From Cliona cf. orientalis (Eukaryota > Porifera > Demospongiae > Clionaida > Clionaidae): DNA of 64,000 nt. The first letter of the stretch is position 1, and each line of letters starts with the position of its first letter. Under the pieces are notes generated by a model. That model did not search any database. It saw only the letters and a list, made by a program, of their open reading frames with translations, and was not told the DNA's origin. A program made the translations under genes and the position numbers. This document shows, piece by piece, positions 63,185 to 64,000 of the stretch. The DNA is taken from NCBI GenBank assembly GCA_963930775.1, contig OZ005694.1, positions 2,542,001 to 2,606,000 of the forward strand, in the 5' to 3' direction.

Positions 63185-64000
63185 CAACAGTGACTCGATA
63201 TAGCTACTATAATGTCATACTATCTAGCTATAGCTGCATGTAAATGCATAATAATTTATTGTTTAAGCAAACTTCATCTTGTGTTTCCATTGTTAACAAA
63301 AGCTGACTTGTAGGCAGTGATGTCTAATTACCCTGTGCTGTGAATGCTTTAAATTTCATGTAATGCTAATTGTTTCAATCAGTAACACAAATAATGATGT
63401 AAAATTTAATGTTCCAGCGCTTTCTCAGCTGTCACATATACAAATCCATTAAACCAAGTCATGCAAACAATATTACAATACTTGTGCAAAGCCAATTAAT
63501 GTGACTGTCTATGGATGTATTTTAATTAGCTGTGGAAGAATTTATTTGTGTTACGGTTAATTTGTATAGCCAGTGTCAAGACAGTAATGGAGCAGAAGGC
63601 ATAATAGAGATAGATATCGCTACCTGCAGCAGGCAAAGCTGATGAAAAAAAGGATAAAATTTCGTTGTTAGTGTGAACTTTATTCTATAGTCACAAAACC
63701 TTTTTCTCTTTCCTACGACAAGTAGCATGCATGCAACCCAACTCAAAAAAGGTTATGGTATGTAGATGTGGTGTATCGCCCCCCGAAATTGATGAAAATT
63801 TTTAATGTTGCTTAGAATTACGGCGAACATTATATAGCTTTGCACTGGAGGGAGCACATATTTACCCCTCCAGCAGTGCATGCCCACGTACCCCTTGGGC
63901 TGCTTGTCAGCCCATTAATCCAGCTATAGCTACCTCACCTGTATCCACCGCAAACGTTTCAGCCAGATAGAATTGTGCCTGCATGTTTAATAGGCTAATT
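63185..64000. other. region upstream of peptide copy 3, no gene recognised
   Basis: The first 250 bp match the upstream regions of copies 1 and 2 (AAACTTCATCTTGTGTT, AACAAAAGCTGAC). Beyond about 63440 I see no further match and no gene. Confidence 0.4.

Overview
The window is metazoan nuclear DNA. It is AT-rich, has genes with many short introns and GT-AG splice sites, and is packed with transposable elements. An axonemal dynein intermediate chain with 17 coding exons, a multi-SRCR membrane receptor, a mitochondrial-type sulfurtransferase, and LINE, DIRS, Penelope, pogo and IS630/Tc1 elements together suggest an early-branching animal, most likely a sponge. The species is inference; nothing in the sequence names it.

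Layout: 1-12.6 kb is a transposon graveyard. It holds a LINE reverse transcriptase still open to the left window edge, a pogo-type element with both inverted ends and a gutted transposase, MITE families, a two-sided array of TTTTACGT motifs, and elements built from 32-nt units. 13.1-20.1 kb is a complete 14-exon receptor gene (+): signal peptide, six SRCR domains, one membrane segment and a proline/tyrosine-rich tail. Its six domains are two copies of a three-domain cassette. 20.3-26 kb holds a MITE, the last exon of an unrecognised gene, a broken IS630/Tc1-like transposase, a 56-bp perfect palindrome, a PHD-like finger ORF and a 200-base assembly gap.

26.3-30.8 kb is a 3-mercaptopyruvate sulfurtransferase gene (-), missing only its last exon. 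It sits head to head with the DNAI1 orthologue (+, 31.3-49.2 kb). The 450-bp shared promoter carries a perfect RFX X-box, a palindromic NRF-1 site, a GC box and a YY1-like site. DNAI1 intron 3 contains a near-complete DIRS retrotransposon (-) with inverted ends, internal complementary region, spliced gag, RT/RNase H and tyrosine recombinase. The recombinase gene carries an internal 353-bp inversion between two TGACC/GGTCA pentamers.

49-64 kb is a young segmental duplication. The 3' end of DNAI1 recurs twice (51.8-52.8 and 58.8-59.6 kb). Each of the three DNAI1 3' ends is followed by a small two-exon gene on the minus strand for a secreted cysteine-rich peptide. Copies 1 and 3 look intact; copy 2 has lost both start codons and carries a frameshift. 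A decayed Penelope-like element, an inverted duplication and many hairpin elements fill the rest. The peptide family is the best candidate in the window for something undescribed.
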